From contig JAEYQN010000026.1 in assembly GCA_023409995.1 (NCBI GenBank), forward strand, positions 1 through 39,095: 39,095 nucleotides of DNA, given 5' to 3'. The notes beneath the pieces were generated by a model. The model was not told the DNA's origin. It saw nothing but the letters and a program-made list of their open reading frames with translations, and made no database searches. Source of the stretch: Cyanobacteria bacterium OH_CBB_238. GTDB lineage: Bacteria; Cyanobacteriota; Vampirovibrionia; Gastranaerophilales; Gastranaerophilaceae. A program made the translations under genes and the position numbers. Of the stretch, positions 18,216-28,564 are shown one piece after another (the first letter of the stretch is position 1; every line of letters starts with the position of its first letter).

Positions 18216-20066
18216 ATGATATATATTGATAATATTGTGTATAGTGGTGTCAATTTGTACGATAAGAAAAAAGATAGATGTCCGATAGAAACTATTAGTA
18301 AAATCAAAGGAATTTTGAGTTCAATTGATTTGAATCTTCGCGAAGAATGGCTTCAGCATAAAAGAAGTTCTAAAAATGCTCCATTCTCAATAAGGATAAA
18401 TATTCCCGGGTGTAAAAAATTGGGAACTAATGGCAAAGGTACGACGCAAGAATATGCTTTAGCCAGTGCCTATGCGGAATTTATGGAACGAATTCAAAAT
18501 GAACTTGTTTTGTCTTTTTTAAATGATGACTTTGAAGTTGCTCCTGATGAAAAACAAGTTTCTGTGAATTATATTCTTAATAACAAGAATTCTTTTATTG
18601 ACTTGCTTATTGAAACCTATGCTAACTCAGAAGTCTCGGGTGAAAAGATAATAAGTCGTTTAAATGATTTAAGTATTAAGCGATTTCCTTTTTTATATGA
18701 ATCTAATAAGAAAGAAGAAACTATTGCGGTGGTACCATTTTATGATGTTCGTAATAATAAGGTAACATATCTGCCTTCTTCTCTAATAATGTTGTCTCAA
18801 ACTTCTAATGGAATGTCCGCAGGGAATACTCCTGAAGAAGCTCTTGTTCAAGGATTATCTGAAGTTGTAGAACGTTTTGCTCTTATTAAAATAATATATG
18901 ATCATTTGGTTCTTCCTGAGGTGCCAAAGTCACTATACTTAGATTATTCAGAACTTAAAAAAATTATTAATTATATAGAATCATTTGGGATTAAAGTAAC
19001 AATTAAAGATGCTTCACTGGGCTTGAATATGCCTGTAATATGTGCTGTTTTTGAACATAAAAAACGCAAAAGTTACATGATAACCTTAGGTGCTCACCCA
19101 AGCTTGCCTATAGCAATAGAAAGGTCTTTAACCGAATTCTTGCAAGGTTTTGACGTTAGTGATCCAAGTAACCTTGATGAATTTCATTCGTATGATGAGT
19201 ATAACGAATTAAAAAAGGATGATTTCTACATAATGAGAGATGCAGCAGTTTGTGCTAGGTTAACTATTCTAAAACCCGAGTTTTTTGAGGATAGTCCAAG
19301 TTATGCTTTTGATTATTTAATGTGGAAAAATTATGAAAAAGTTGATAATAAAAAAATGATGAATATGCTTATAGAACTTTGTTTAGAAATTGGGCAAGAT
19401 CTTTTTATAAGGGATGTTTCATTTATGGGATTTCCTTCTTTTCAAATAGTTAGTCCTAAAATGACAATATTGTCACAGTATAATGAAGAACATTTGAATG
19501 AGTCTATCAATTTTTTTGAGTGTAAGGGTTCTTTGTCTATTAAATCAGGAAAATTCCCTGAATATGGTAAGTTTATGGATGCACTTTTATATAACTTGAA
19601 CTTAAAATCAAATACTTCTTTAATTCCAACAATTGAGGATGAATTTGCTCTGTACTTTTTAGGAATATATAGTAATGATTACAAGTTAGCTGAGACTTTT
19701 ATTAATAGACTAAACCTGAATAAGGCAAAAACTAAAGAAGAAAAAATGTTTATAATTGCTTGTAAAGAATATCTTTACTCTTTAAAAAAGGGCTTCCCTG
19801 AGGAAAAGGCACTTCATTATCTTAAAAATAATAAAAAATTGAAACTATCAAAATTTTACTTAGAGATATTTGAATTTTTAGATCCAAAAGAGTCACTATT
19901 GAAACTATTGGCTATTAATATTTCAACAATAAAAAATAGTAAAAGATCTGTTGTTCAGGAAGAGCAGTTTGACCATTCGTTTGTTGAAGAAGTCCAAAAG
20001 AAACTCCAAAAAATATATAAGTCTAATATTATTGATCAAAGCATCATTGGTTCATATATAGCTTGA
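18216..20066 (+). CDS. YcaO-domain ATP-dependent protein, E. coli YcaO type
   Basis: 616 residues. The YcaO ATP-binding signatures are clear: GTNGKGTTQEY at 70-80 with E88 and E91 following, then SNGMSAGNTPEEALVQGLSE and VVERF near 205-228, and LGAHPSLPIAIERSLTEFLQG later. The C-terminal ~150 residues are helical and repeat-like, matching the TPR tail of E. coli YcaO (586 residues), which is linked to ribosomal protein S12 methylthiolation with RimO. Other YcaO proteins make azolines or thioamides in peptides or in methyl-CoM reductase; no maturation partner is adjacent here. No clear ribosome site precedes the ATG. It is separated by a terminator from the His/Cys-rich gene. Confidence 0.85.
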   Translation: MIYIDNIVYSGVNLYDKKKDRCPIETISKIKGILSSIDLNLREEWLQHKRSSKNAPFSIRINIPGCKKLGTNGKGTTQEYALASAYAEFMERIQNELVLSFLNDDFEVAPDEKQVSVNYILNNKNSFIDLLIETYANSEVSGEKIISRLNDLSIKRFPFLYESNKKEETIAVVPFYDVRNNKVTYLPSSLIMLSQTSNGMSAGNTPEEALVQGLSEVVERFALIKIIYDHLVLPEVPKSLYLDYSELKKIINYIESFGIKVTIKDASLGLNMPVICAVFEHKKRKSYMITLGAHPSLPIAIERSLTEFLQGFDVSDPSNLDEFHSYDEYNELKKDDFYIMRDAAVCARLTILKPEFFEDSPSYAFDYLMWKNYEKVDNKKMMNMLIELCLEIGQDLFIRDVSFMGFPSFQIVSPKMTILSQYNEEHLNESINFFECKGSLSIKSGKFPEYGKFMDALLYNLNLKSNTSLIPTIEDEFALYFLGIYSNDYKLAETFINRLNLNKAKTKEEKMFIIACKEYLYSLKKGFPEEKALHYLKNNKKLKLSKFYLEIFEFLDPKESLLKLLAINISTIKNSKRSVVQEEQFDHSFVEEVQKKLQKIYKSNIIDQSIIGSYIA

Positions 20067-20180
20067 TTTTACTATATTTCAATTAAAAATTTGCTATATG
20101 AATTATGGAGTACTGGTCTTTTCAGCTCTGAAATTTTATGTTAAAATTTGTACTTATAATAAAAGAGGCTAGTCGTTTTT

Positions 20181-21755
20181 ATGTTTAATATCTTGGGGAA
20201 GAGTAAGTTTAACTTATATAGGTATGTTGTAAATTTTAAAAAAGATTTTTTTGCATCATTAACTGTATTTTTGGTTGCATTACCTTTATGTATAGGCATC
20301 TCGGTTGCATCAGGCTTGCCTCCAGAGGCTGGGATTTTGTCGGGTATAATTGGCGGAATTGTCGTTGGTCTTTTTTCCGGTTCACCTCTTCAAGTAAGTG
20401 GTCCGGCTGCAGGATTGATAATAATAGTTAATGACATAATTACCATGCAGGGGATAAAAGAACTTGGAATAATTATTTTATTAGCCGGTATTATTCAAAT
20501 ATGTTTTGGGCTCTTAAAGTTAGGACATTGGTTTAGAGCAATCTCTCCTGCTATTATTCAAGGAATGCTTTCAGGGATAGGTTTTTCCATATTGATGAGT
20601 CAATTATATATTATGTTGGATGCAAATCCAGAAAAGACATTTATTGCAAATGTCATGCATTTCCCTTCTATTATAAATAATGGGATATTTAATATTGATA
20701 ATACAACTCATCATATAGCTGCTCTGATTGGAATTATAACAATTTCAATCATTGTTGCGTGGAAATATTTGCCAAAAAAAATGAAATTTTTGCCCTCAAC
20801 CTTAGCTGCAGTAATTGGTGTTTCAATACTCGCCTTTGGTATGCATTTGCCTATTAAATACATTCAGGTTTCGAATAACATTTTTCAAAGCATAACTTTT
20901 TTGCCGTTTACAGAGTTGCACAACTTATTAAATAAAGACTTTTTGATTGATGCATTAAGTATTGCTTTTATTGCAAGCGCAGAAACATTATTAACATCGA
21001 CAGCTGTTGATAAAATGAACAATTTATATAAGACAGATTATAATAAAGAGATTTTTGCACAAGGAATCGGGAATTCTATTGCAGGCGTGATCGGAGCTAT
21101 TCCTATAACTGGTGTTATTGTGAGAAGTGCTGCCAACATTCAGGCAGGAGCCAGAACACGTTTATCTGCGATATTTCATGGTCTTTGGATTTTATTATTC
21201 ATAACTGCAATACCCTTTATTTTTAAGTATATTCCAGCAGCTTGCTTGGCTGCGATTCTTGTATACACGGGATACAAACTTATAAATCTAGAAATGGCAA
21301 AGAACATATTCAGGATTAGTAAGGGTGAATTTGTTATATATTTAATTACAATAACTGCTATTCTCATGACAAGTTTGCTTGAAGGTATATTATTGGGATT
21401 GCTTGCCGGTATTATAAAGTGTTTATACAAGTTGACCCAATTTGATATTCATATTGAAAGAGATGAAGAAAACAAGAAAATTGATATTTCGGTCTTAGGT
21501 AATTTAACCTTCCTAAGGTTACCTCAATTCGCAGAAGTAATTGAAAATATTGAGTCAGGTTATGATATTACTATTCATTTCAAAAATACAAATATTGTTG
21601 ACCATTCAATAATAGATTTATTGGAAGGTTGGGCCCAAAGATATTCTAAATCTAGCGGTAATGTCAAAATTGACTGGGATTTTGTCAAAATGGTTTACCC
21701 GAACTTTGGGTGGAATCAAATGGATATAAATAAAATATCTACTAATGAAAATTAA
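20181..21755 (+). CDS. SulP-family anion transporter
   Basis: 524 residues with about 11-14 hydrophobic segments. The SulP hallmarks are present: ALPLCIGISVASGLPPEAG, GLFSGSPLQVSGPAAGL, and AFIASAETLLTSTAVDKM. A short STAS-like domain (about 440-520, with ITIHFKNTNIVDHSIIDLL) ends the protein. Family members move sulfate, bicarbonate, or other anions, some coupled to sodium; the substrate cannot be fixed from sequence. No carbonic anhydrase or sulfate assimilation gene is adjacent. AAAGAGG ribosome site; a TATAAT at 20155-20160 could be its -10 box. Confidence 0.9.
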   Translation: MFNILGKSKFNLYRYVVNFKKDFFASLTVFLVALPLCIGISVASGLPPEAGILSGIIGGIVVGLFSGSPLQVSGPAAGLIIIVNDIITMQGIKELGIIILLAGIIQICFGLLKLGHWFRAISPAIIQGMLSGIGFSILMSQLYIMLDANPEKTFIANVMHFPSIINNGIFNIDNTTHHIAALIGIITISIIVAWKYLPKKMKFLPSTLAAVIGVSILAFGMHLPIKYIQVSNNIFQSITFLPFTELHNLLNKDFLIDALSIAFIASAETLLTSTAVDKMNNLYKTDYNKEIFAQGIGNSIAGVIGAIPITGVIVRSAANIQAGARTRLSAIFHGLWILLFITAIPFIFKYIPAACLAAILVYTGYKLINLEMAKNIFRISKGEFVIYLITITAILMTSLLEGILLGLLAGIIKCLYKLTQFDIHIERDEENKKIDISVLGNLTFLRLPQFAEVIENIESGYDITIHFKNTNIVDHSIIDLLEGWAQRYSKSSGNVKIDWDFVKMVYPNFGWNQMDINKISTNEN

Positions 21756-21904
21756 TTTTAAATCTAATTCTTTAAGTAAAATGTTTGTGACAAAATAGCT
21801 CATAGGTTAGCATTTGTGCATCATTTATGTTACCATACTTTTGTATTGGTTTTGCACGAGTGACTTTCAATAGAGTTACACTTAATCCATGGAGAGTGGT
21901 ATTA

Positions 21905-23299
21905 ATGAAAAAGAAATTTTTAGTTTTTTTATCGATAGTGTCTTTGTTGTTTGAAGCTTCTGTTTTTTCAAGTGGTGTTTCAGCTGAAGTTGCTGATAAA
22001 AAGGTCTCCTCTCCTATTAATAGTCAAAGTGCAAAATTACTGCAGGGAAAAACATCTGTTAGTGTATCTGATTATAACAAAATATCTCTGAATGATGCGA
22101 TCGATTATGCGTTAAAGCATAACTTGGATTTAAGCGGTAATAGATTAAACATTGATATTGCTAAGAATGATATAAAAGTGGCTAACAGGTTGCAAAATCC
22201 GGATTTTCAAAGTTTCTTTAATATTGGTAAAGTTTGGAGAGAAGAGCCAAATAATTTTGGCTTGGTTTTACCTGTTGAAATAGGTAAAAGGGGCGTTCGA
22301 AAAAAACTGGCCAAGTCCAATTTGGAATTGGTAAAAGGGAATGTGGAACTGGCTGAACTTCAACTAAAACTGGACGTAAGAGAAACTTATGTCGACTTAG
22401 TTGCATCAAAATCAATTTTAAAAATTTTGGATGAGCAAAAAAAATTATTTAGTGATTTATACGATATTGCTCAGAAAAAATACCAAGCTGGTGCTGTTCC
22501 TGAAACGGATGTCATACAGGCTAAAATTACTTTGAACCAACTATTAATTCAATATAACTCTGCTAATACTGATGTTTATATAGCAAGAAATAGGTTCAAT
22601 TCTTTATTGAACGCAAAGGATTTTGATTCAAAAGAAGATTATTTACCTTCCTATAAAGATAGTATTAAAATGCTTACACCAAGCCCAAGGTGCAAGTTGC
22701 CCGACTTTAATTCAATTGTAGAAATAGCGCTTCAAAAAAGAATTGATTTACAAAACTCTTTAAAAGAAATAGACGTAGCTCAGAAAAATTTAAAGGTTGT
22801 AATTAGGCAAAGAATACCAGATATTGAATTAGGTGCAGGACGTCAGTTTATGACACGTAACTCTACAGAAGATTGGAAATCAGAAACAGGCGGATATATT
22901 GCCGGTAATATTACAAATATTCCACTTTTTTATCAATACACACCTGAGATAAAAAATGCCAAAATTGCTGTTGATCAGAAACAATTGGCTTATGATAGTT
23001 TGAGAGTAAAGGTAGTTAATGATGTTAATTCCTCATATGATAGATTTATAACAGCTAAGGATAATTTGAATTACTATACAGATAACATGATGACAGAGTC
23101 AGAGCAATTTTTGAAAATGTCAAAACGCAGTTATGAAGTAGGAAAAACAAATATAACAAATTTGATATATATAGAACAATCTTATAAGTCAATAGTTACT
23201 GGCTACGTTACCGCCTTAGCTGAGTATAATGATGCTTGGGTAGATTTTTTGAGAGAAGTCAACGATGAGGATTTTAACTTAGGTGGACAAGATATTTAA
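21905..23299 (+). CDS. TolC-family outer membrane efflux channel (CzcC/CusC-like)
   Basis: 464 residues. Signal peptide at the N-terminus (MKKKFLVFLSIVSLLFEASV..., cleaved near residue 30). The rest has the two coiled-coil repeats of TolC-like channels: ISLNDAIDYALKHNLDLSG at the first, and IVEIALQKRIDLQNSLKEID at the second. The ATG at 21905 with GGAGAG upstream is preferred over an earlier ATG at 21827, which would put 26 non-signal residues ahead. It is the first gene of a three-gene metal efflux operon and overlaps the pump gene by 17 bases. Confidence 0.9.
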   Translation: MKKKFLVFLSIVSLLFEASVFSSGVSAEVADKKVSSPINSQSAKLLQGKTSVSVSDYNKISLNDAIDYALKHNLDLSGNRLNIDIAKNDIKVANRLQNPDFQSFFNIGKVWREEPNNFGLVLPVEIGKRGVRKKLAKSNLELVKGNVELAELQLKLDVRETYVDLVASKSILKILDEQKKLFSDLYDIAQKKYQAGAVPETDVIQAKITLNQLLIQYNSANTDVYIARNRFNSLLNAKDFDSKEDYLPSYKDSIKMLTPSPRCKLPDFNSIVEIALQKRIDLQNSLKEIDVAQKNLKVVIRQRIPDIELGAGRQFMTRNSTEDWKSETGGYIAGNITNIPLFYQYTPEIKNAKIAVDQKQLAYDSLRVKVVNDVNSSYDRFITAKDNLNYYTDNMMTESEQFLKMSKRSYEVGKTNITNLIYIEQSYKSIVTGYVTALAEYNDAWVDFLREVNDEDFNLGGQDI

Positions 23300-26200
23300 A
23301 AAAATAATTAAGCTATTTATTGTTAATAAATACTTAGCTCTTTCTATAACTGCAGTCATGCTTTTAGTCGGTTTGTACTGTCTGAAGCATCTTGATACTG
23401 AAGCTTATCCTGATTTTACAGATCCTATGGTTCAAGTCATAACTCAAATGCCTGGGAAAAGTGCAGAGGATGTTGAAAGATTGGCCACTATTCCTTTGGA
23501 AAAAAGTTTAAATGGCTTGCCTTACGAGAAAAAACTTTATTCAACATCTATTTTTGGGTTGTCTGTTATAAAGGTAGTTTTTGACGATGATAAAGAAGTT
23601 ACTTCCCCTTTTATAAGGCAACAGGTTCTTGAACGTCTGTATGATGCTGACTTACCAAATGATGTAAAGCCTTCACTTGGTCCTGATTCTTCTGTAATCA
23701 GCGAAATATTTAGATACTCATTAGAGTCGGATTTCTACAGTCCTATGACATTAAAGTCAATACAAGATTGGCAGTTGGAAAAATTGTTTAAACAAGTGCC
23801 TGGAGTAATTGATGTAAGTAGCTTTGGCGGACCTGTTAAAACATACAAAGTTATATTAAATCAAGAGAAGATCCGTTTCTATAATTTAGATGTCAGGGAA
23901 ATTTTTGATGCAATTAATTCTTCAAATTCTACCGGAGGTGGAAATTATGTGGGGATTAATGATCAGGCATTTATCATAAGAGGCTTGGGGCTTTATACAG
24001 ATGAAAATAGTATTGAAAATACTGTTATTGATTCATTTAATGGTGTCCCAGTAAGGGTAAAAGATGTAGGAACTGTGAAAATAGAACCTGCAATGCGTTT
24101 GGGACAAGTTGGTAAAAATAGTGATGATGATACTATTGAAGGTATAGTTCTGATGAGAAAGGGTGAAAATCCTACTAGAACCATTGATAATCTAAAAGCT
24201 CAATTGCCTAAAATTCAAGCGGCCTTACCAAAAGGTGTAAATATTAAGCCTATATATGAACGCGAAAGCTTAATTCATAATACTATGCACACAATTGGGC
24301 ATAATGTTGTGCTGGGCATAACTTTTGTTATTATAATTCTATATGCATTTACACTGAACCTTCAGGTTACTTTGATCGCGTCGCTGGTTATACCGCTTGC
24401 GTTGTCGTTTGCCTTTTTAATGTTTAAGTTATTTGCAATTCCTGCAAATTTATTAAGTATGGGGGCTGTAGACTTTGGTATCTTGGTAGATGGTGCTGTT
24501 ATTCTTATGGAAAATATCTTCAGGTGTTTAAGTGAACATAAGGGTAAAATGACTCCTCAAAAAAAGAATGCTCTTATTTACAGGGCGACAAGAGAAGTTG
24601 GCTGGGTTATTGTTTTTGCAACTCTAATTATACTATTCTGTTTCTTGCCAATTTTTGCGTTTGATGGTGTTGCTGGTAAACTTTTCCATCCACTTGCATT
24701 TACAATGGGCTTTGCTCTTATTGGTGCTGTATTGGCCTCGGTTTTTGTTCTTACTGGATTAGCAGCATTATTTTTGCCAAACACAAACATTGAAGAAAAA
24801 GAAAATCCGTTTTTAAACAAAATTGTCTCTTGGTATGAAAACAATTTACTAAAAGTGTTCAGAAACTCAAAGAGGGTTATAGTTACGACTCTTTCATGCT
24901 TCTTTGTTTCTCTTATTCTGTTTCTAAATATGGGATCAGAATTTTTGCCTAATTTAGATGAGGGTAATATTTGGTTAAGAATTACGGTATTGCCTAGAAG
25001 TACTACAATTGAACATTCAGTTGATATTGCAAGGCAAGTAAGAGAAGTTGTAATGAAGTATCCTGAAGTGAAAAGTATTACATCTCAAATTGGTTCATCG
25101 GATGATGGAATGGATGCCAACTTGCTAAGTAATATTGAGAATTTGATAGATTTGAAACTTGCTAATGAGTGGAGACCCCAGTGGCATAAAAATAAAGAAA
25201 AACTGGTCGAAGATATGTCAAAACAATTGGATCAAATTCCAGGAATAACAACATATTTTACCCAATATATACAGGACAATGTTGAAGAGGCTGTATCGGG
25301 ATCAAAAGGGCAAGTAGTCCTAAAAATATACGGACAAGACTTATATGAGCTTCAAAAACTGCAAGATCAATCTATGGGACTTTTAGATAATGTAAAAGGC
25401 ATCGTGGATTTGACTTGTGATCAAATAATTGGACAGCCCCAATACCAAATACAAATTGATAAGGTAAAAGCAGGTAGGTATGGGTTAAGAAGTGATGATG
25501 TTCAAAAAGTTATAGAAATTGCTATTGGGGGTAAGAATGCTACTCAAGTTATAGAGGATGAGAAAAGATTTAATGTCTTTGTTAGACTTGAAGCAAGTGA
25601 TAGAAGCTCTTATCGAAAGATAGAAAATATAATTGTTAAAACTCCTGAAGGAATCTCTGTGCCTTTAGCTAATGTTACAGACGTGCTTCCAACAACTGGT
25701 GCTATGGTTATTTCAAGAAGCGAAAATTCAAGAGCTGCCGTAGTTAGGTTTAATATAAGGGGGCGAGATCTTGGGTCTACGGTTAAAGATGCCCAAAAGA
25801 TATTGCAGGAAAAATTAGAGTTACCAGATGGCTACAATATTAAGTGGGCAGGACAGTCTGAAAGTCAAAAGAGTGCAAATATAAGATTAGCTATAATTTT
25901 ACCTATAACTCTTTTAATTATAGCCGGTATATTATTTATTGAATACAGAAAAATAAAATATGTCCTCGTCGCAATGTCTTCAATTATTGTTACTTTGATT
26001 GGATGTATTTTGGCCTTATTCGTGACTAAAACATACTTCTCTATTTCAGCTGGAGTGGGAATTATTGCTGCTATTGGTGTTTGTATTCAAAATGGTGTTG
26101 TAATTTTATCGTCTCTCATTCATTATTCAAAAATTACCCCTAAGAATCCAATTCAAGGTATTATAACCGGGGCAAAAAAGAAATTAAGGCCTGTGTTGAC

Positions 26201-26429
26201 GGCTTCAAGTGTTGCTGTATTTGGCTTAATGCCGGCTGCTTTGTCTAATGGAATAGGAGCTCAAAGTCAAAAACCATTCGCCATTGCAATAATTGGCGGA
26301 TTATCTGTCGGTACTATATTTGTAATTTTCCTTGTTCCCTTATTGTTTATGTTAATTTCTGAAAAAAAACAATCGAGAGGAACAGTGCGTGTGCATAAAA
26401 TTAGTAAGGAGTTAGTTAATGATATATAA
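23283..26429 (+). CDS. Heavy-metal RND efflux pump (CzcA type)
   Basis: 1048 residues, full RND length with 12 membrane helices and two large periplasmic loops. The proton-relay motif on helix 4 reads DFGILVDGAVILMEN, giving D397, D403 and E410, the same spacing as CzcA's D402, D408 and E415. This DFG-x3-DG form is typical of pumps for divalent cations (Zn, Co, Cd, Ni), while the Cu/Ag pump CusA has a different motif there (family memory). The GTG start at 23283 lies inside the channel gene. It works with the channel and adaptor to carry metal across both membranes. Confidence 0.92.
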   Translation: MDKIFKKIIKLFIVNKYLALSITAVMLLVGLYCLKHLDTEAYPDFTDPMVQVITQMPGKSAEDVERLATIPLEKSLNGLPYEKKLYSTSIFGLSVIKVVFDDDKEVTSPFIRQQVLERLYDADLPNDVKPSLGPDSSVISEIFRYSLESDFYSPMTLKSIQDWQLEKLFKQVPGVIDVSSFGGPVKTYKVILNQEKIRFYNLDVREIFDAINSSNSTGGGNYVGINDQAFIIRGLGLYTDENSIENTVIDSFNGVPVRVKDVGTVKIEPAMRLGQVGKNSDDDTIEGIVLMRKGENPTRTIDNLKAQLPKIQAALPKGVNIKPIYERESLIHNTMHTIGHNVVLGITFVIIILYAFTLNLQVTLIASLVIPLALSFAFLMFKLFAIPANLLSMGAVDFGILVDGAVILMENIFRCLSEHKGKMTPQKKNALIYRATREVGWVIVFATLIILFCFLPIFAFDGVAGKLFHPLAFTMGFALIGAVLASVFVLTGLAALFLPNTNIEEKENPFLNKIVSWYENNLLKVFRNSKRVIVTTLSCFFVSLILFLNMGSEFLPNLDEGNIWLRITVLPRSTTIEHSVDIARQVREVVMKYPEVKSITSQIGSSDDGMDANLLSNIENLIDLKLANEWRPQWHKNKEKLVEDMSKQLDQIPGITTYFTQYIQDNVEEAVSGSKGQVVLKIYGQDLYELQKLQDQSMGLLDNVKGIVDLTCDQIIGQPQYQIQIDKVKAGRYGLRSDDVQKVIEIAIGGKNATQVIEDEKRFNVFVRLEASDRSSYRKIENIIVKTPEGISVPLANVTDVLPTTGAMVISRSENSRAAVVRFNIRGRDLGSTVKDAQKILQEKLELPDGYNIKWAGQSESQKSANIRLAIILPITLLIIAGILFIEYRKIKYVLVAMSSIIVTLIGCILALFVTKTYFSISAGVGIIAAIGVCIQNGVVILSSLIHYSKITPKNPIQGIITGAKKKLRPVLTASSVAVFGLMPAALSNGIGAQSQKPFAIAIIGGLSVGTIFVIFLVPLLFMLISEKKQSRGTVRVHKISKELVNDI

Positions 26430-27639
26430 AATTAGTAGAAGAATATTTTCCGTTGTTTTATTGTTTGCCTTTGTTATCACGGCGTCGGGCTGTGGTGCTA
26501 AAAAAACTTTAGAATCTGATTCTTTGCATAAAATATTGTCGTTAACAACAGAGCAAGAAAAAAATGCAGATATTAAGACTGAAAAACTAGAAAATAGGGC
26601 GATTCAGCTAAGTATCAATATACCTGCACAATTTAAGGCTGTAACCAAATTTTTAGATAGATCATATGCTCCTATTTCAGGCAAAATTGTTCAAATATAT
26701 GTTGAACCTGGAGATATTGTTAAAAAAGGTCAGATATTGGCGGAAATAAAATCTGATGAAATCGGACAAATCCAGCTTGCATTTCTAGATGAATATATAA
26801 GCGTGGATTCTTCTATAAGACAAAATGCAGTTGAATATAACTTGGCAAAACAAAATTTCGAAAGGGAAAATACTCTTTATAAGGAAGGAATTTCTTCTCG
26901 TGCCGAGTATGAAGTTGCGAAAGCACAAATGCAAAAAGAGAAGGCAGAATTGGATTCTTTATTAATTCAAAAAAATGCTATTATAAAAGTTTATTCTCAA
27001 CGGGTAGCTTTATATGGTGGTAATGCGGATAGTATTCGTAAAGCTGCAAATACAAAAAACATTTATCCATTTGTTTCTATAAGATCAACAAAAAATGGGA
27101 TTGTTTTAGATAGAAAATGTAATCCCGGTGAAGTTATTGAGCAAAATAAAGAATTATTCAATGTTGCAGATTTATCTACGATTTGGTTAGTTGGATATGC
27201 TTTTGAAAAAGATGCACCTTTGTTAAAAACAGGGCAAAATGTAATTGGTATTTTAGAAGAAGATTCATCAAAAACGGTAAAAGGTAATTTGTCATATGTG
27301 TCCTCAGTTTTGGATGATGAAAGAAAAACTCTTGAGGTAAGAGCTGATATAGATAATAAAAATTTTAGTTTGAAACCTAACATGTATGCAGAAATGATTG
27401 TTTCTACCGGAGAAATTGATTCATTAGCAGTTCCAAACAGTGCTTTGCAGAAGTATGGTGATTATAATTTTGTTTATGTAAAAATAGCTCCAAATAAATA
27501 TGAAGAGAGAAAAGTACAAATTGGTCAAAAGAATGATAAATATTCTCAAGTATTATCGGGTTTAAATAAAAATGAAGTTGTTGTTTCAAATGGTGGTTTC
27601 TCCTTATTGGGGGAAAGTATTAAAATGAGAGAGCAGTAA
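26419..27639 (+). CDS. RND efflux periplasmic adaptor lipoprotein (CzcB/CusB-like)
   Basis: 406 residues. The N-terminus is a lipoprotein signal with the lipobox TASGC (Cys at about residue 25). Membrane-fusion domains follow: a lipoyl/barrel-sandwich half with YAPISGKIVQIYVEPGDIVKKGQILAEI, a coiled coil (about 115-185), the second lipoyl half (RSTKNGIVLDRKCNPGEVI), a beta-barrel and a membrane-proximal domain. It links the pump to the outer-membrane channel. It overlaps the pump gene by 11 bases with an AAGGAG site. Being the last gene (channel-pump-adaptor order) is unlike the usual C-B-A order. Confidence 0.9.
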   Translation: MIYKISRRIFSVVLLFAFVITASGCGAKKTLESDSLHKILSLTTEQEKNADIKTEKLENRAIQLSINIPAQFKAVTKFLDRSYAPISGKIVQIYVEPGDIVKKGQILAEIKSDEIGQIQLAFLDEYISVDSSIRQNAVEYNLAKQNFERENTLYKEGISSRAEYEVAKAQMQKEKAELDSLLIQKNAIIKVYSQRVALYGGNADSIRKAANTKNIYPFVSIRSTKNGIVLDRKCNPGEVIEQNKELFNVADLSTIWLVGYAFEKDAPLLKTGQNVIGILEEDSSKTVKGNLSYVSSVLDDERKTLEVRADIDNKNFSLKPNMYAEMIVSTGEIDSLAVPNSALQKYGDYNFVYVKIAPNKYEERKVQIGQKNDKYSQVLSGLNKNEVVVSNGGFSLLGESIKMREQ

Positions 27640-27670
27640 TAAGGTTAAATAAATTGAGAGACCTAGATTT

Positions 27671-28528
27671 ATGATTCAAGAAATTAGCCCCCATTTATAT
27701 AATGTTGAATTTTGTGAAAAACAACCATTAGATAGTGATATACTTTTAATTTTTAGACGGCAAAGTATTCTGATGGACATGTCTTCATCTGAACCTCGAC
27801 ATACTACGGTTGGTGAAATTAGAAAAATTTGTGAAGATTTTGAGAATGATATAATACACCTATTCACTATTGATAACACTTCTGTATTTTGCTCGTTTCA
27901 ATCTTTTGATGAGAATGATAATCTAAGATATATTGCACCAATGGATCTTAGAGATAAGGTTAAAAATTGGGGAATTTTTATTGCAGCTACAGCAAGTCAT
28001 TTTGCTAACTGGTATGATACAAATAAATTTTGCGGAAGGTGTTCTAGTCCGATGACATTGTCTCACAAGGAAAGAGCTTTGTGTTGTGAAAAGTGTGGCT
28101 TGGTGGTCTATCCGCATATTAGCCCTGCTGTAATTGTTGGGATTGTTAATAAAGATAAGATTTTACTAACAAGATATGCTGATAGACCATATAAAAAACT
28201 ATCGTTAGTTGCTGGGTTTGTTGAGATAGGTGAAACCCTCGAGGACACAATAAGTCGAGAAGTAATGGAAGAAGTTGGTCTACTTGTTAAAAATATTAAA
28301 TATTATAAAAGCCAGCCTTGGTCATTCTCGCAATCCTTATTAACGGGATTTTTTGTGGAACTTGATGGCTCTGATTTTGTTCAGGTTGATGGGTTAGAGC
28401 TTTCAGAAGCTAATTGGTATAGTCGTGACCAGATCCCTGAATGTGATTCTAATTTGAGTCTTACTAATGACATGATAGAAGCTTTTAGGCAAAATAAATT
28501 AGAGTACAAAAAAATATTTAATACTTGA
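27671..28528 (+). CDS. nudC: NAD+ diphosphatase NudC
   Basis: 285 residues. The zinc ribbon C121-x2-C124 ... C139-x2-C142 is followed by the Nudix box GFVEIGETLEDTISREVMEEVGL (182-204; GX5EX7REUXEEXGU), and then SQPWSF at 214-219, the motif that separates NudC from other Nudix proteins. The enzyme hydrolyses NAD(H) to NMN(H) and AMP and can remove NAD caps from RNA. It lies 31 bases after the efflux operon; no strong terminator is seen between them, so read-through is possible. Confidence 0.93.
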   Translation: MIQEISPHLYNVEFCEKQPLDSDILLIFRRQSILMDMSSSEPRHTTVGEIRKICEDFENDIIHLFTIDNTSVFCSFQSFDENDNLRYIAPMDLRDKVKNWGIFIAATASHFANWYDTNKFCGRCSSPMTLSHKERALCCEKCGLVVYPHISPAVIVGIVNKDKILLTRYADRPYKKLSLVAGFVEIGETLEDTISREVMEEVGLLVKNIKYYKSQPWSFSQSLLTGFFVELDGSDFVQVDGLELSEANWYSRDQIPECDSNLSLTNDMIEAFRQNKLEYKKIFNT

Positions 28529-28564
28529 TTATTTGGTATAGTTTAAAATATAAAAGGATTTACT

